A model generated the notes under the pieces. It saw only the letters and a list, made by a program, of their open reading frames with translations, was not told the origin of the DNA and did not search any database. Source: Candidatus Rifleibacteriota bacterium (GTDB taxonomy: Bacteria > Muiribacteriota > Ozemobacteria > Ozemobacterales > Ozemobacteraceae). Taken from it: 64,000 nucleotides of DNA. The stretch lies in contig JADFXM010000027.1 in the NCBI GenBank assembly GCA_015233565.1, positions 32,878 through 96,877 on the forward strand, given 5' to 3'. Positions 1 to 8,876 of this stretch are shown piece by piece (the first letter of the stretch is position 1; each line of letters opens with the position of its first letter). The position numbers and the translations under genes are program-made.

Positions 1-219
1 ATCGAATTTTCCATCCAGATGTTTATGGATACGATCGATAATTCCCTTTATGAACGCCGGAGGCTTTTTCGTTTCCTCAGTTTGAGAGCATTTCCGAATT
101 TTTTCTGACAACTCAGTCACACTTTTTTCCGGAAAACCGAAATAATTGATTCCCTTTTCATTCCAAGCGATTCCACAGGTTCCAATGGTGGTTTCAAAAA
201 GAAAAAAGCCCGATTTCAT
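1..219 (-). CDS. Methylated-DNA--protein-cysteine methyltransferase, N-terminal part (cut by window edge)
   Basis: Reading from the ATG at 219 down to base 1 gives about 73 residues beginning MKSGFFLFETTIGTCGIAWN, an opening typical of Ogt/MGMT proteins (a short beta strand with FETxxGxxGIAW). These proteins repair O6-alkylguanine by moving the alkyl group to their own cysteine. The catalytic PCHR region would lie beyond the window and is not seen. The start is supported by a GGAG ribosome site that lies inside the last codons of the upstream decahaem cytochrome gene; the cytochrome stop TAA and this ATG are separated by one base, so the two are probably translationally coupled. Family assignment rests on the N-terminus only. 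Confidence 0.6.
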   Translation of the reverse strand, partial: MKSGFFLFETTIGTCGIAWNEKGINYFGFPEKSVTELSEKIRKCSQTEETKKPPAFIKGIIDRIHKHLDGKFD

Positions 220-220
220 A

Positions 221-1054
221 TTATTTATCTCCATGACAACGTGAACATACTTCCTTGTCCTGATGGCAGGCCTGGCATTTCAATGGATCCGCCTCAGCGC
301 TGAGACCATGTCGTCTAGCAACCCATGCGGGAGTATGATCTCTTGGACGGCGAGAATGGCAAGCTAAACAGCTCGAATCTTCATGACAGGGTTGGCAGCT
401 TTTTGGATCCAGGCGGTAATCCAGGCCGTGTTTTTTTTCGTAAAACCGTCCGTGGTCAGCTGGCCGCGGTGTTTTCGAGTGACACAAAACGCAGGTCATT
501 TTGGCCTTTAAGCCTATATGGCATTTCAAACAACCTTTCATGCCGAAATCAACCTGCTTCCCATCCAATGATTCCCAGGCTTCAACTTTGGAATGGCATT
601 CAGTACAATCTGTTTTGGAGTGTTTCTGGTGGGAAAATCCTGGTTTCAACTTGTTTCTTTCACGATCCCGTTCCGTTTTTCCAGGTTTTCCGAGATGGCA
701 AAGTCCACAATCACTCTTTTTCTTATTTTGAAAATGACAGGCTAAACAAACTTTTTCAGGAGGTCTGCCAAATGTAACTGGTGGAGCAGGAGGAGCTGAA
801 GCAGTTGTTGGTTCATTCAATATGCGCGGAAGGCTGGCAATTCGTGAAAGCCTCAAGGGCGCCCAACCTTCAGGCAATGTTGGCATCCCTGAGGGATTGG
901 GCTTCTCTTTATGACACGCTTCGCATTTTATCCTGGCGTCAGCATGTGTTTTGTGGGAAAATCTAAGATTGCTTGTTTGGCTTAAACCATAAATTGTGGA
1001 TAAAATAGCCAGAAAGCAGAAAAAAAGAGAGGAAATTTCAATATATTTCTTCAT
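221..1054 (-). CDS. Exported decahaem c-type cytochrome
   Basis: This 277-residue protein has an N-terminal signal segment (MKKYIEISSLFFCFLAILST) and ten CxxCH haem-binding motifs (CEACH, CLACH, CGLCH, CTECH, CLKCH, CVLCH, CQPCH, CLACH, CQACH, CSRCH), so it should be a periplasmic or surface multihaem cytochrome c moving electrons outside the cytoplasm. The ORF is open to 1078, but the ATG at 1054 has a GAGGGG ribosome site six bases upstream and places the signal peptide at the start, so I chose it. Haems are unevenly spaced: a widely spaced first half and a compact second half with repeated H-G-L/R-H-G-L-type segments, suggesting internal duplication. The next gene (DNA alkyltransferase) is coupled to its stop. 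I cannot tell the electron partner. Confidence 0.85.
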   Translation of the reverse strand: MKKYIEISSLFFCFLAILSTIYGLSQTSNLRFSHKTHADARIKCEACHKEKPNPSGMPTLPEGWAPLRLSRIASLPRILNEPTTASAPPAPPVTFGRPPEKVCLACHFQNKKKSDCGLCHLGKPGKTERDRERNKLKPGFSHQKHSKTDCTECHSKVEAWESLDGKQVDFGMKGCLKCHIGLKAKMTCVLCHSKTPRPADHGRFYEKKHGLDYRLDPKSCQPCHEDSSCLACHSRRPRDHTPAWVARRHGLSAEADPLKCQACHQDKEVCSRCHGDK

Positions 1055-1587
1055 GGGTTTCCCCTCGAATATTAACACATTCCGACATTTTTAAAAATAC
1101 GGTATTATACCAATCAGGAATTATCCATTTGAGTGCTGGAGCGAAATTCAGAACCGTTAAGTTCTAGTGTTGCAACAAATCGCGAAACATAAAGAGTCCG
1201 GCCTTACAAAAATTGGTTTAATTAACATTTAATTTTTTCCAATTTCAGATTTCCAAACCTCGGGGATTTAAATATGATACCATTTTTTCGATTAATGAAT
1301 CACCAAGTTGCTTTGGAAGGCATCTTCTGATTTATTTTTATGAATGTTGGTCTCAGGGTAAAATCCAACCGAAAAGTATTCCAAAATCAGGAAAATACCT
1401 TTTGAAGCTATTTTCCGAGAAAATGCAAACTATCGATAACAGGAATTCTGAATTTGCATTAGTTTTTTCTAACAAATGTCTTTTCATCGTGTTATAAATT
1501 TTCCACAAATAGAACGTAACTTCTTGCGAAGTTGTGTCTGAACCTAAATGAATAATTGCTATACAACAATTCTACGAAATTAAAACC
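1055..1587. other. Intergenic region with a 205-bp mobile repeat
   Basis: No convincing gene. It holds the upstream region of the cytochrome and one full copy of the 205-bp CAGAATTCC-type element (1246-1450, listed separately). The rest is AT-rich with no other recognisable structure. Confidence 0.6.
1246..1450 (+). mobile_element. 205-bp MITE-like element (family B), copy 1
   Basis: It begins CAGATTTCC and ends GGAATTCTG, giving short inverted ends. It is flanked on both sides by AATTT, consistent with a 5-bp target duplication. The interior aligns along its length with copies at 43050-43254 and 50327-50531, including shared words such as TTTGGAAGG, TTGGTCTCAGG and TTTCCGAGAAAAT, and it has exactly the same length. 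No ORF is present, so it would be non-autonomous. Confidence 0.8.
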
Positions 1588-2919
1588 TTATTTCTGCGAT
1601 TTAAACTTAACCTTGACTTCGCCTTTCCAGATCGGTTTCTGATTGAAGGTTGTCGATTCAAGATTCGTTATCCAATATTCAGCGGATTTTTTTGATGTTG
1701 CTCTCAAAAAGTCGTTTACCTTGGGAAAATCAGCTGCCATAAGTTGGTAAGTTCCAACGAAAAGGCCCTGAGGGTCAGTGTTTCCTTCGGTAGAATCGTT
1801 GATTTTCACATCGCAGTCTTTGCGAATTTCCTCAATAAAACTGGATGATTCAGATATTACTGCCATCGAAGGATTTTGCCTGGGAACCCCTGCGACAGCT
1901 ATCTCTAGGTGGATTTCCTTCCCACCACTGGCATTTTCGCTGGAACTTATAGAAAACTTGTCGTTTCCTTTAAAAATTTTCTCGATGCTCGCTTTGTCTA
2001 AATCGCTTTGAGACTGAAGCGAAATTTTGAAAGCGATTTTCCCACCGGACTCTTTGGGTTCATCCCCTTTGATGCGAATGATTTTTGGACCGAGGCTTTT
2101 ATCCGAAAATAACTTCTCAAAAGTGTCATAAAACATTGCTGAAGCAAATTGGGCTTGTTGACGTTCTTTAACTTCATCCGGAATAACACTGGGTTTTGGG
2201 GAGACCTTCTCAAGTTTGTCTATAAATGCTTTTATTTTAGGATTATTTGGTGCTTCACGTTGCGCAATATTGATGGAACGCCATGCACCGATGAAATCTT
2301 TTGTCTTGGCACATATTACTGCCTTCATAAATCGAGCTGGCGCAAAATTTGGTAATCGCTCAAAAACAATGTCCAATTCATCCTTGGCACCAGTCAAGCT
2401 TCCCTCTTTGAATCGCCGTTTTGCAAGCTTCATATGTCCCTCGCAAAACCTTATTGAAACCGGATCTATTGGCGCTTTAGTATCATCAGGCCCTGCGGCC
2501 GAATCTGAAGAATTTGGTTTATCAGGAGAATCTGACTTGTTTGAAGTTGCTGTAGAAGTTGATTTAGAAGTAGAGGTTGAAGGGGAATGGCTTACCGGGT
2601 CGTCAGTTGAAATAGTTATCGGGGTCGACGAAATTGTCGGATTTGCATTACTCTCATCAGTATTTGTCGAAGTTCCGCTTTCTCCGCTTCCAGTGTTGGC
2701 TCCGGTATTAATTCCAGTGTTAGCTACACTATTTGTCGATGATTCTTTTAAAATGTTCTTTAATTCTTTTTCAGTTTTTTCAAGATCTTCTTGAGAAATC
2801 TGTGCTATCTGAAACGGCGCCCCTGAACTTTCACAGGAAGCAAAAAGCAAAATAGACGGCTCAAACAGTAAAATCAAAAAAAAACCCAAAAATAAAGAAT
2901 CTAAACGTCGAATATTCAT
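1588..2919 (-). CDS. Exported hypothetical protein with Ser/Thr-rich linker and TPR-like region
   Basis: I do not recognise this 443-residue protein as a named family. It starts with a hydrophobic signal segment (about residues 8-28). A long low-complexity region rich in Ser, Thr, Asn, Gly and Asp follows (about 55-150), then a helical TPR-like stretch (about 155-245, with KLAKRRFKEGSLTGAKDELD and PNFAPARFMKAVICAKTKDF). The C-terminal third is a mixed alpha/beta region with alternating short hydrophobic strands. The arrangement suggests an envelope-anchored or periplasmic protein with a flexible spacer. It stands alone between intergenic regions. Signal peptide is clear; function unknown. Confidence 0.7.
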   Translation of the reverse strand: MNIRRLDSLFLGFFLILLFEPSILLFASCESSGAPFQIAQISQEDLEKTEKELKNILKESSTNSVANTGINTGANTGSGESGTSTNTDESNANPTISSTPITISTDDPVSHSPSTSTSKSTSTATSNKSDSPDKPNSSDSAAGPDDTKAPIDPVSIRFCEGHMKLAKRRFKEGSLTGAKDELDIVFERLPNFAPARFMKAVICAKTKDFIGAWRSINIAQREAPNNPKIKAFIDKLEKVSPKPSVIPDEVKERQQAQFASAMFYDTFEKLFSDKSLGPKIIRIKGDEPKESGGKIAFKISLQSQSDLDKASIEKIFKGNDKFSISSSENASGGKEIHLEIAVAGVPRQNPSMAVISESSSFIEEIRKDCDVKINDSTEGNTDPQGLFVGTYQLMAADFPKVNDFLRATSKKSAEYWITNLESTTFNQKPIWKGEVKVKFKSQK

Positions 2920-3336
2920 CTTTCAACCTCTGACCGTTTTCTTTCAACCTTTTTCTTCATTTTCAATCTACTACGTTGAATTAAAAAATGCAATTTTTGA
3001 AAATTAGCAGGAGCAAAGGCAAACTGGATTTCAGCATCCCTTTTAGTGCGTTCATTGAGAACGAATTGGTTGATTATACCAATCCCACAAAATAATAACG
3101 CAACTTGTTCGACGGTTTACAGAAGCTGTGAAAAAATTAAGTGTTTAAAAATGTACCAACTCCAATAGCCCAGCCAAGGAATAATTGTGGTATTTTTCAC
3201 CTGTAAAGTTACAAATTTTTCACAGCTTGCCTGTCTACCAGCAGATTTTTTGATTTTACTCTTTATTGCTGTCAGCAGGGTTGTTTTTTGATCTCTCTTC
3301 GGATATCATTTGGAAAACCGATAGGGGGAAGAACTG
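2920..3336. other. Intergenic region between divergent genes
   Basis: It should hold the promoters of the exported protein (minus) and the ureohydrolase (plus). Near its left side are loosely repeated TTTCAACC/TTTCAATC words. Nothing else is recognisable. Confidence 0.5.
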
Positions 3337-4245
3337 ATGAAGAATAATCATTCGTTTCGCGGAATGAATAATTTCCTGGGGCTGCCGGAAGAATCCTGCA
3401 CGTATAAAACTTCGCGAGCTGTTATCCTTCCAGTCCCTTACGATAGCACCACTTCTTATAAAGCCGGAACTCGTGAAGGGCCTTCCGCAATAATTGCAGC
3501 TTCCAGAAATGTAGAGCTTTATGACCTGGACTTGAAATGCGAACCACTTAATTCGGGAGTCCACACTCTTCCGGAACTTGAACCGGATATGAGCGGTCCT
3601 GAAGGAACAATTACAAGAGTTGAAGGAGTAATTCGCGACATATTGGAAGATGGGAAGCTGCCTGTTATGCTTGGCGGAGAGCACAGTCTTACTCTTGGCC
3701 CCATAAAAGCAATGATTTCAAAGTATGGCAATGATTTTTCAGTCCTTCAACTCGACGCACATGCCGATCTCCGGGATGAGTTCGAAAATACTATTTTCAA
3801 TCATGCTTCAGTAATGAGACGCGTTATTGAACACGTGCCGCTTACCCAAGTCGGAATCAGAAACATCTCCGCAGCAGAAATGAAATTCATAAAAAGGAAA
3901 TCGCATAAGAATGTTTTTTGGGCGCATGAAATTCATGATTCGCAAAATTGGGTTGAAGAAGCCTGCTACACTTTGAAACAAAAAGTTTACATTACGATCG
4001 ATCTGGATGTTTTTGACCCCTCTATCATGCCCGCTGTAGGCACTCCCGAACCAGGCGGTTTAGATTGGTACAGATGTCTTGCTCTATTGGAAAAAGTAAT
4101 AAAAGAACACGAATTAATCGGATTGGATATTGTAGAACTATGTCCTATTCCGGGCCTTATTTATCCTGATTTTCTAGCTGCCAAGCTCCTGTTTAAACTT
4201 CTCGGGCGTTATTTTGTTGAGAAGAAAGTTCATTGTGAAGACTGA
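3337..4245 (+). CDS. speB: Agmatinase-family ureohydrolase
   Basis: The 302-residue product carries the full binuclear manganese signature of arginases and agmatinases: GGEH at 113-116, DAHADLRD at 140-147, the following His156, and DLDVFDP at 222-228 followed by a GTPEPGGL substrate loop. Length matches agmatinases (about 300). The expected reaction is hydrolysis of agmatine to putrescine and urea in the cytoplasm, part of polyamine synthesis, although other guanidino substrates cannot be excluded because no polyamine neighbours are present. The start has a good AGGGGGAAG ribosome site. A dispersed repeat begins within six bases of the stop codon, so transcription probably does not run on to the prepilin peptidase under a shared terminator that I can see. 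Confidence 0.85.
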   Translation: MKNNHSFRGMNNFLGLPEESCTYKTSRAVILPVPYDSTTSYKAGTREGPSAIIAASRNVELYDLDLKCEPLNSGVHTLPELEPDMSGPEGTITRVEGVIRDILEDGKLPVMLGGEHSLTLGPIKAMISKYGNDFSVLQLDAHADLRDEFENTIFNHASVMRRVIEHVPLTQVGIRNISAAEMKFIKRKSHKNVFWAHEIHDSQNWVEEACYTLKQKVYITIDLDVFDPSIMPAVGTPEPGGLDWYRCLALLEKVIKEHELIGLDIVELCPIPGLIYPDFLAAKLLFKLLGRYFVEKKVHCED

Positions 4246-4250
4246 ATAGT

Positions 4251-4395
4251 ATTACAGTCTCACTTAATCTCTTTAAAACTGCACATGATGCTAATTACAA
4301 CACGATTCAAATAAAATCACTTTGAGAGGAAGCGAATCACTCTTAAATCTAGCTTTGAGCGGCTTCAGAAAAGTTTAAATGGAACAGTAGAGATA
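4251..4395 (-). repeat. Dispersed intergenic repeat (family C), uninterrupted copy
   Basis: The reverse complement of this 145-bp stretch matches 50699-51065, apart from a 216-bp insertion in the latter. Shared words include TCTGTTCCATTTAAACTT-like and GAATCGTGTTGTAATTAGC sequences. It fills the whole gap between the ureohydrolase stop and the prepilin peptidase start. No clear terminal inverted repeats. Confidence 0.75.
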
Positions 4396-4397
4396 TT

Positions 4398-5213
4398 TTG
4401 GAAATGGTAAGATTAATTTACTTTGTTATCCTTGCTCTTGTCGGATGGTTAATGGGACCATTCATTGGCTGGGCAATTCGCTCGTGGCCAGGTCATGAAA
4501 CTCTTGAAGAAGAATACCTCGATTGCCGGAATTGCCAGGGAGGCGCAAAAAGAGGCTGTTTTCAAGCGGGTTACCACCAGGATCGCGTGTATTCCATTTT
4601 TTCCTGTATCATAGCCATCCTTTCTTTTTTCTTGTTTGGCTTTTCAATCAAAGGTCTCCTCTCCTGGGTTTTCACCGTTAGTTGCCTAATCATTGGTATT
4701 GTTGACATCCGATATTTGATTATTCCTGACAGGTTATCTGTTTATGGGGGTTTTATTGGATTTGCCTACTCAATAATCGTCTATTTTCTCCTCCGCTTCG
4801 GTTTCGCTCCCCCCACTTTTTTCGTGCACCCACTCGATAGCTTCTACGGAATCCTCCTCGGGGGTGGCTCTCTCTGGCTACTTGGATGGCTGGCCTGGCT
4901 CATTTTCCATAAAGAAGGGATGGGCGGCGGAGATGTTAAACTTTTGGCGACAATAGGTGCATGGCTTGGTTGGAAATCTGTCTTAGGGGTAGTGGTAATC
5001 GCCAGCTTCCTTGGGTCCATTGGAGGGATTTCAGGAATAATTTACGCCCGAATTCGCTATCACAAGGAATATCGGCCTTTGACTCACTTGATCCCCTTCG
5101 GACCTTATTTGTGCATCGGATTTTTAATCGTGTTCTTCTTCGGACTTGAGCCATTATTCAAAATTATGGACTCTTATCAATTCCTTTTTGAAAAATATTT
5201 CCTGGATAGGTAG
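4398..5213 (+). CDS. Prepilin peptidase (type IV leader peptidase, aspartyl protease)
   Basis: This 271-residue membrane protein has the two catalytic aspartates of the GxGD-type prepilin peptidases: D103 with D111 in VDIRYLIIPDRLS, and D179 in GMGGGDVKLL. It would cleave and N-methylate pseudopilins such as those encoded at 55572-56605. The N-terminal domain keeps only a short CRNC plus a single later Cys instead of the usual pair of CxxC motifs, so zinc binding and methylase function may be altered. Start choice is uncertain: TTG at 4398 or ATG at 4404 two codons later; neither has a strong ribosome site because a dispersed repeat ends immediately upstream. At least six membrane segments are visible. 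Confidence 0.85.
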   Translation: MEMVRLIYFVILALVGWLMGPFIGWAIRSWPGHETLEEEYLDCRNCQGGAKRGCFQAGYHQDRVYSIFSCIIAILSFFLFGFSIKGLLSWVFTVSCLIIGIVDIRYLIIPDRLSVYGGFIGFAYSIIVYFLLRFGFAPPTFFVHPLDSFYGILLGGGSLWLLGWLAWLIFHKEGMGGGDVKLLATIGAWLGWKSVLGVVVIASFLGSIGGISGIIYARIRYHKEYRPLTHLIPFGPYLCIGFLIVFFFGLEPLFKIMDSYQFLFEKYFLDR

Positions 5214-5337
5214 TGTCTGGTTGAGCTAATTTTAGTTGGGTTTGGTCAAAATATTGCAAAAACCAACTTCCCTGGATTTTTATTTATTTTTTTCGTAATA
5301 TACTAGATAATGAAAATAATTTGCCTGGAGGGTTGAA

Positions 5338-7617
5338 ATGCCTGCTGTCGGTAGTTCAGTTCCAAGAAAAGATGCCTGGGATAAAGTAACCGGGAAAGCC
5401 CGCTTCGTGGATGATTATTCCTTCCCTGGAATAGTCCATGTTGCAACTGTTCGATCTCCAGTTGCATTTGGAAGAATCGATGAAATCGATTTTTGCGAAT
5501 CCAGAATGCTCCCTGGTGTACTGGATTGTTTTACCTGGCGTGACATCCCCGGAAAGAATATTAATCCCTTGGTCTACCCAGATCAACCTTTTCTGGCAGA
5601 ACAATACGCGAGATTTTACGGCGAAGCGATTGCGTTGATTGCTGCTGAAACGCGTGAAATTGCTGAAGAAGCTGTTCGACGTGTGAAATTGAAAATCACC
5701 AAAATGACGCCCGTCCTATCCATCCGCGAGTCTCTCAAACCTGATTCAATTAAAATTTATGGGAATGACAATATTTTTACCCGCTATACAATAAAGAAGG
5801 GTAACGCTGAAGAAGCTATAAAGAGCGCAAAATATTTCTTTGAACAAGAGTACGAAACACCCTACCAGGAGCACGCCTACCTTGAAACTCAGGGAATGAT
5901 AGCTATCCCCGGAATTGAAGACACAATCACTGTTAATGGTTCAATGCAGTGCCCATTCTATGTCCATGACGCTGTATCTCAAATCCTTGGATTATCAAAA
6001 AACAAGGTGCGAATTGTCCAATCAACTACCGGCGGTGGCTTTGGCGGAAAAGAGGATTTTCCCTCGTTAGTGGCTGGACATGCGGCGCTTGTTGCCAAAA
6101 AGCTTGGACGCCCAACAAAACTTATCTATCGCAGGGAAGAAGATATCATCAGTTCCTCCAAAAGACACCCAAGTCTGGTGAAATTCAAAGCAGGAGTTAA
6201 CGAAAACGGCAAATTGGTGGCCGCAATTGTTGATTACTTCGTTGATGCCGGAGCATTCGCAACTTTAAGTCCCATCGTACTCTGGCGAGGAACAGTTCAC
6301 GCAGTCGGTCCCTATGTTTGCGATAATGTTTTGATCAGAACAGCCGCAGTTGCCACCAATAAAGTGCCATGCGGTGCTTATCGAGGATTCGGCTCTCCGC
6401 AGGTTATTTTTGCGGGAGAATCGATGATCGATGAAATTGCATACGAATTGAACCTTGATCCAATAGAAATTCGTCGCCGCAATATTCTCCGAATAGGCGA
6501 TTCGACAGTAACCAATCAAAAAATTGACAAATCCTGCGGACTGGAAGAAACACTGGATAAAGCATATGAGAAATCAAATTGGAAGGAAAAATGGAAACCT
6601 TATTCTTCTAATTCCGGAATTGACAAAATTAAAAAAGGGATTGGAGTTTCCACAATATATTATGGTGTTGGCCTGGGGGCAGGCGGAAAACATCTTGACC
6701 GCGCCGGCGCAAGCATGACTTTGTTGCACGATGGCTCAGTCCACTGCGCTGTCGGCAACACAGAAATGGGGCAGGGTGCACGAACAGTTTTAGCACAAAT
6801 AGCTGCTGACGCATTGGGAGTTCCGTATCCGATAGTCCATGTTATTGAGACAGACACATCGTTTGTTCCAGATTCAGGCCCGACTGTAGCCAGCAGGACA
6901 ACCTTTATGTCCGGAAATGCTCTGATTTCAGCTGCGAAAGATTTACGCACAAGACTTCTCCCGTTGATTTCAGAACTTTTGAAATGCCCAATAGAAGATG
7001 CAGATCTTGTCGATGGCCTGGGCTTCTCCCGAAAAGCTCTCCCTGAAAATGGTGGAAAAAGCATTCAAATCCAGGAACTGACAAAGGAATTTTACTCCCG
7101 AAGGCTTATGCCAAGTTCGTTTGGTTGGTATGTCGCTCCAAACACTGATTTCGACAAGGAAAGCGGACAAGGCAATGCCTATTTTACTTATAGTTACTGC
7201 ACAAATATCGCCGAAGTAGAAGTCGATAGCGAAACGGGAGTAGTAAAAGTTACCAAGATCACTTCCGCGCATGACATGGGAAAAGCAATTAATCCCCAGC
7301 AGGTTGAAGGGCAAATTCAGGGCGGTGCGCTTCAAGGAGTCGGTTATGCAACCACAGAAGAAATTCGACACGACAAAAATGGCCGAATGCTGAATGATGC
7401 TTTCGCCACCTACATCCTTCCCACCTTCGAAGATGGGCCGGAAATTGTGCCCATAATTGTTGAACATGCATACGACCAGGGACCCTTCGGCGCCAAAGGC
7501 TTCGGAGAAGTCCCTTTAATGGGTATTGCACCTGCTATAGCCAATGCAGTTTTTAATGCCACTGGAAAAAGAGTTAGGATAATTCCTATCAAACCTGAAA
7601 TTCTTTTGGAGAATTAA
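5338..7617 (+). CDS. Xanthine dehydrogenase/aldehyde oxidase-type molybdenum-binding subunit
   Basis: The 759-residue protein begins with the Ald_Xan_dh_C-type domain (about 10-125; RKDAWDKVTGKARFVDDY) followed by the large molybdopterin-binding domain. Molybdenum-hydroxylase motifs are GGGFGGKED at 232-240, AYRGFG at 347-352, and GAKGFGE at 718-724 with the catalytic glutamate E724. AYRGFG in place of the CO-dehydrogenase AYRCSFR loop argues against CO oxidation. It would hydroxylate a purine, aldehyde or N-heterocycle as part of a three-part enzyme, but no [2Fe-2S] or FAD subunit is adjacent. It is coupled to the next gene (stop at 7617, next ATG at 7619). A GGAGG ribosome site precedes the start. 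Confidence 0.85.
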   Translation: MPAVGSSVPRKDAWDKVTGKARFVDDYSFPGIVHVATVRSPVAFGRIDEIDFCESRMLPGVLDCFTWRDIPGKNINPLVYPDQPFLAEQYARFYGEAIALIAAETREIAEEAVRRVKLKITKMTPVLSIRESLKPDSIKIYGNDNIFTRYTIKKGNAEEAIKSAKYFFEQEYETPYQEHAYLETQGMIAIPGIEDTITVNGSMQCPFYVHDAVSQILGLSKNKVRIVQSTTGGGFGGKEDFPSLVAGHAALVAKKLGRPTKLIYRREEDIISSSKRHPSLVKFKAGVNENGKLVAAIVDYFVDAGAFATLSPIVLWRGTVHAVGPYVCDNVLIRTAAVATNKVPCGAYRGFGSPQVIFAGESMIDEIAYELNLDPIEIRRRNILRIGDSTVTNQKIDKSCGLEETLDKAYEKSNWKEKWKPYSSNSGIDKIKKGIGVSTIYYGVGLGAGGKHLDRAGASMTLLHDGSVHCAVGNTEMGQGARTVLAQIAADALGVPYPIVHVIETDTSFVPDSGPTVASRTTFMSGNALISAAKDLRTRLLPLISELLKCPIEDADLVDGLGFSRKALPENGGKSIQIQELTKEFYSRRLMPSSFGWYVAPNTDFDKESGQGNAYFTYSYCTNIAEVEVDSETGVVKVTKITSAHDMGKAINPQQVEGQIQGGALQGVGYATTEEIRHDKNGRMLNDAFATYILPTFEDGPEIVPIIVEHAYDQGPFGAKGFGEVPLMGIAPAIANAVFNATGKRVRIIPIKPEILLEN

Positions 7618-7618
7618 G

Positions 7619-8809
7619 ATGGATTCAAGATTAGATATTCCAAATGGAGCCGAAAAAAAAGCCATTGATATCGAACGTTTTCTTATTTTGATAATTAGTG
7701 TTCTTCTGGTATTCTTTTTTACCAGATCTTGTCCGTTTCCGGCCGGCACCTTCTGGGATCTCTCCTCAGCCCGCGATTTTGATCTGAACCTTGGCTGGGT
7801 TATTCTACCGGAAACTCTTGCCTTGACCATAGCTCAATCGAGTGCTTCTTTACTCGGCCTGAAACTGATCTGTCATATAATTTTTTTCCTGATTTGTTGC
7901 CTCCTAATAATTTGCATTTTTAAAGGCCGCGAAGTTCTTCCGGGAATTTTAATTTTGGCAATTTTTGTTGCCGGAATTCAGCCTCTACTAAGCTTCAGAT
8001 GGCTTATTCAACTTCTTTTCCTGGGTGGTGTAATGGTGATTCTCCAGGGAAAATTTTTGAATAATTCCTTTGGAATTGTTTTTATCCCAATTACGGCCGC
8101 AGCAGCAGGCTTGGGCTTAGTAACCTGGCCAATTATTCTTCTCACCGTTTTTCATGGTTTTTTTCGCCCTAAATTCCGCCCAACTATTATTCTGTGTTCG
8201 CTAATCGGGTTGTTATTCTTCCCTGAAGGAGTAGCGGCTTATTCAAATGGTTTTACAGACCTTTCCGGGCGTTTTTCTTTCCCAAATGACACTCAAACTC
8301 TGTCTATCCTTTCGGGAATTTTCCTTATTCCCAATCTTTTAGCCATGCCTCTTCTCAAACAAGAAGACGTTCCAAATCTAATGTTTTACTCAATAATGGG
8401 GCTTACCTCACTGATTTATCCGGCTTTTATGCCGGCATTCATTTTGGTTGGAGTCTTTATACTGATTTCTTCTTTGCGCGATATTGATCCCCTTTCACTA
8501 AATGTCAGAATTACCGGGCTTGTTATCATGGCTTTAATCATTCATGTAATGATTTTTTTGAATCCGCTAGGAGTCAATCTGAACCCAACAATAAGGGAAG
8601 ATTCCGGCGCCAAGTTAGAATCAGTGCTTTCCTACGAAATAAAGAAATTAGAAGTTCCAGCTTACGCTTTGGGTGAATACATCTGGAAAGGAGTTTTAAC
8701 TGTTTCACCTGAAGAACTGGCTATTTTGAAAGCCAACCATATGGTACCCCTTTCCCTGGGCCGCAATTCTTATTTTATTGATTCTAACCCTGCTCCCAGA
8801 ACAAGTTAA
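7619..8809 (+). CDS. Polytopic membrane protein of unknown function
   Basis: I do not recognise this 396-residue protein. It has about ten hydrophobic segments, including FLILIISVLLVFFFT near 27-41, and a short polar C-terminal tail. Its ATG lies one base after the stop of the molybdenum hydroxylase gene, with GGAG inside the end of that gene, so the two are probably translated together. A role connected with that enzyme is an inference from coupling only; the layout also resembles membrane parts of glycosyltransferases, but I see no catalytic motif. Confidence 0.7.
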   Translation: MDSRLDIPNGAEKKAIDIERFLILIISVLLVFFFTRSCPFPAGTFWDLSSARDFDLNLGWVILPETLALTIAQSSASLLGLKLICHIIFFLICCLLIICIFKGREVLPGILILAIFVAGIQPLLSFRWLIQLLFLGGVMVILQGKFLNNSFGIVFIPITAAAAGLGLVTWPIILLTVFHGFFRPKFRPTIILCSLIGLLFFPEGVAAYSNGFTDLSGRFSFPNDTQTLSILSGIFLIPNLLAMPLLKQEDVPNLMFYSIMGLTSLIYPAFMPAFILVGVFILISSLRDIDPLSLNVRITGLVIMALIIHVMIFLNPLGVNLNPTIREDSGAKLESVLSYEIKKLEVPAYALGEYIWKGVLTVSPEELAILKANHMVPLSLGRNSYFIDSNPAPRTS

Positions 8810-8876
8810 TTTGATCTTAAATTACTTGTAGACAAAAGAATCACTATGATATATATTTATGGTAGGGAGGTAATAT

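Noticed and set aside
2216..2794. Plus-strand frame of 192 codons opposite the Ser/Thr-rich exported protein
   Set aside because: Its Val/Glu/Gly repeats are the complement of the low-complexity linker on the minus strand; no ribosome site.
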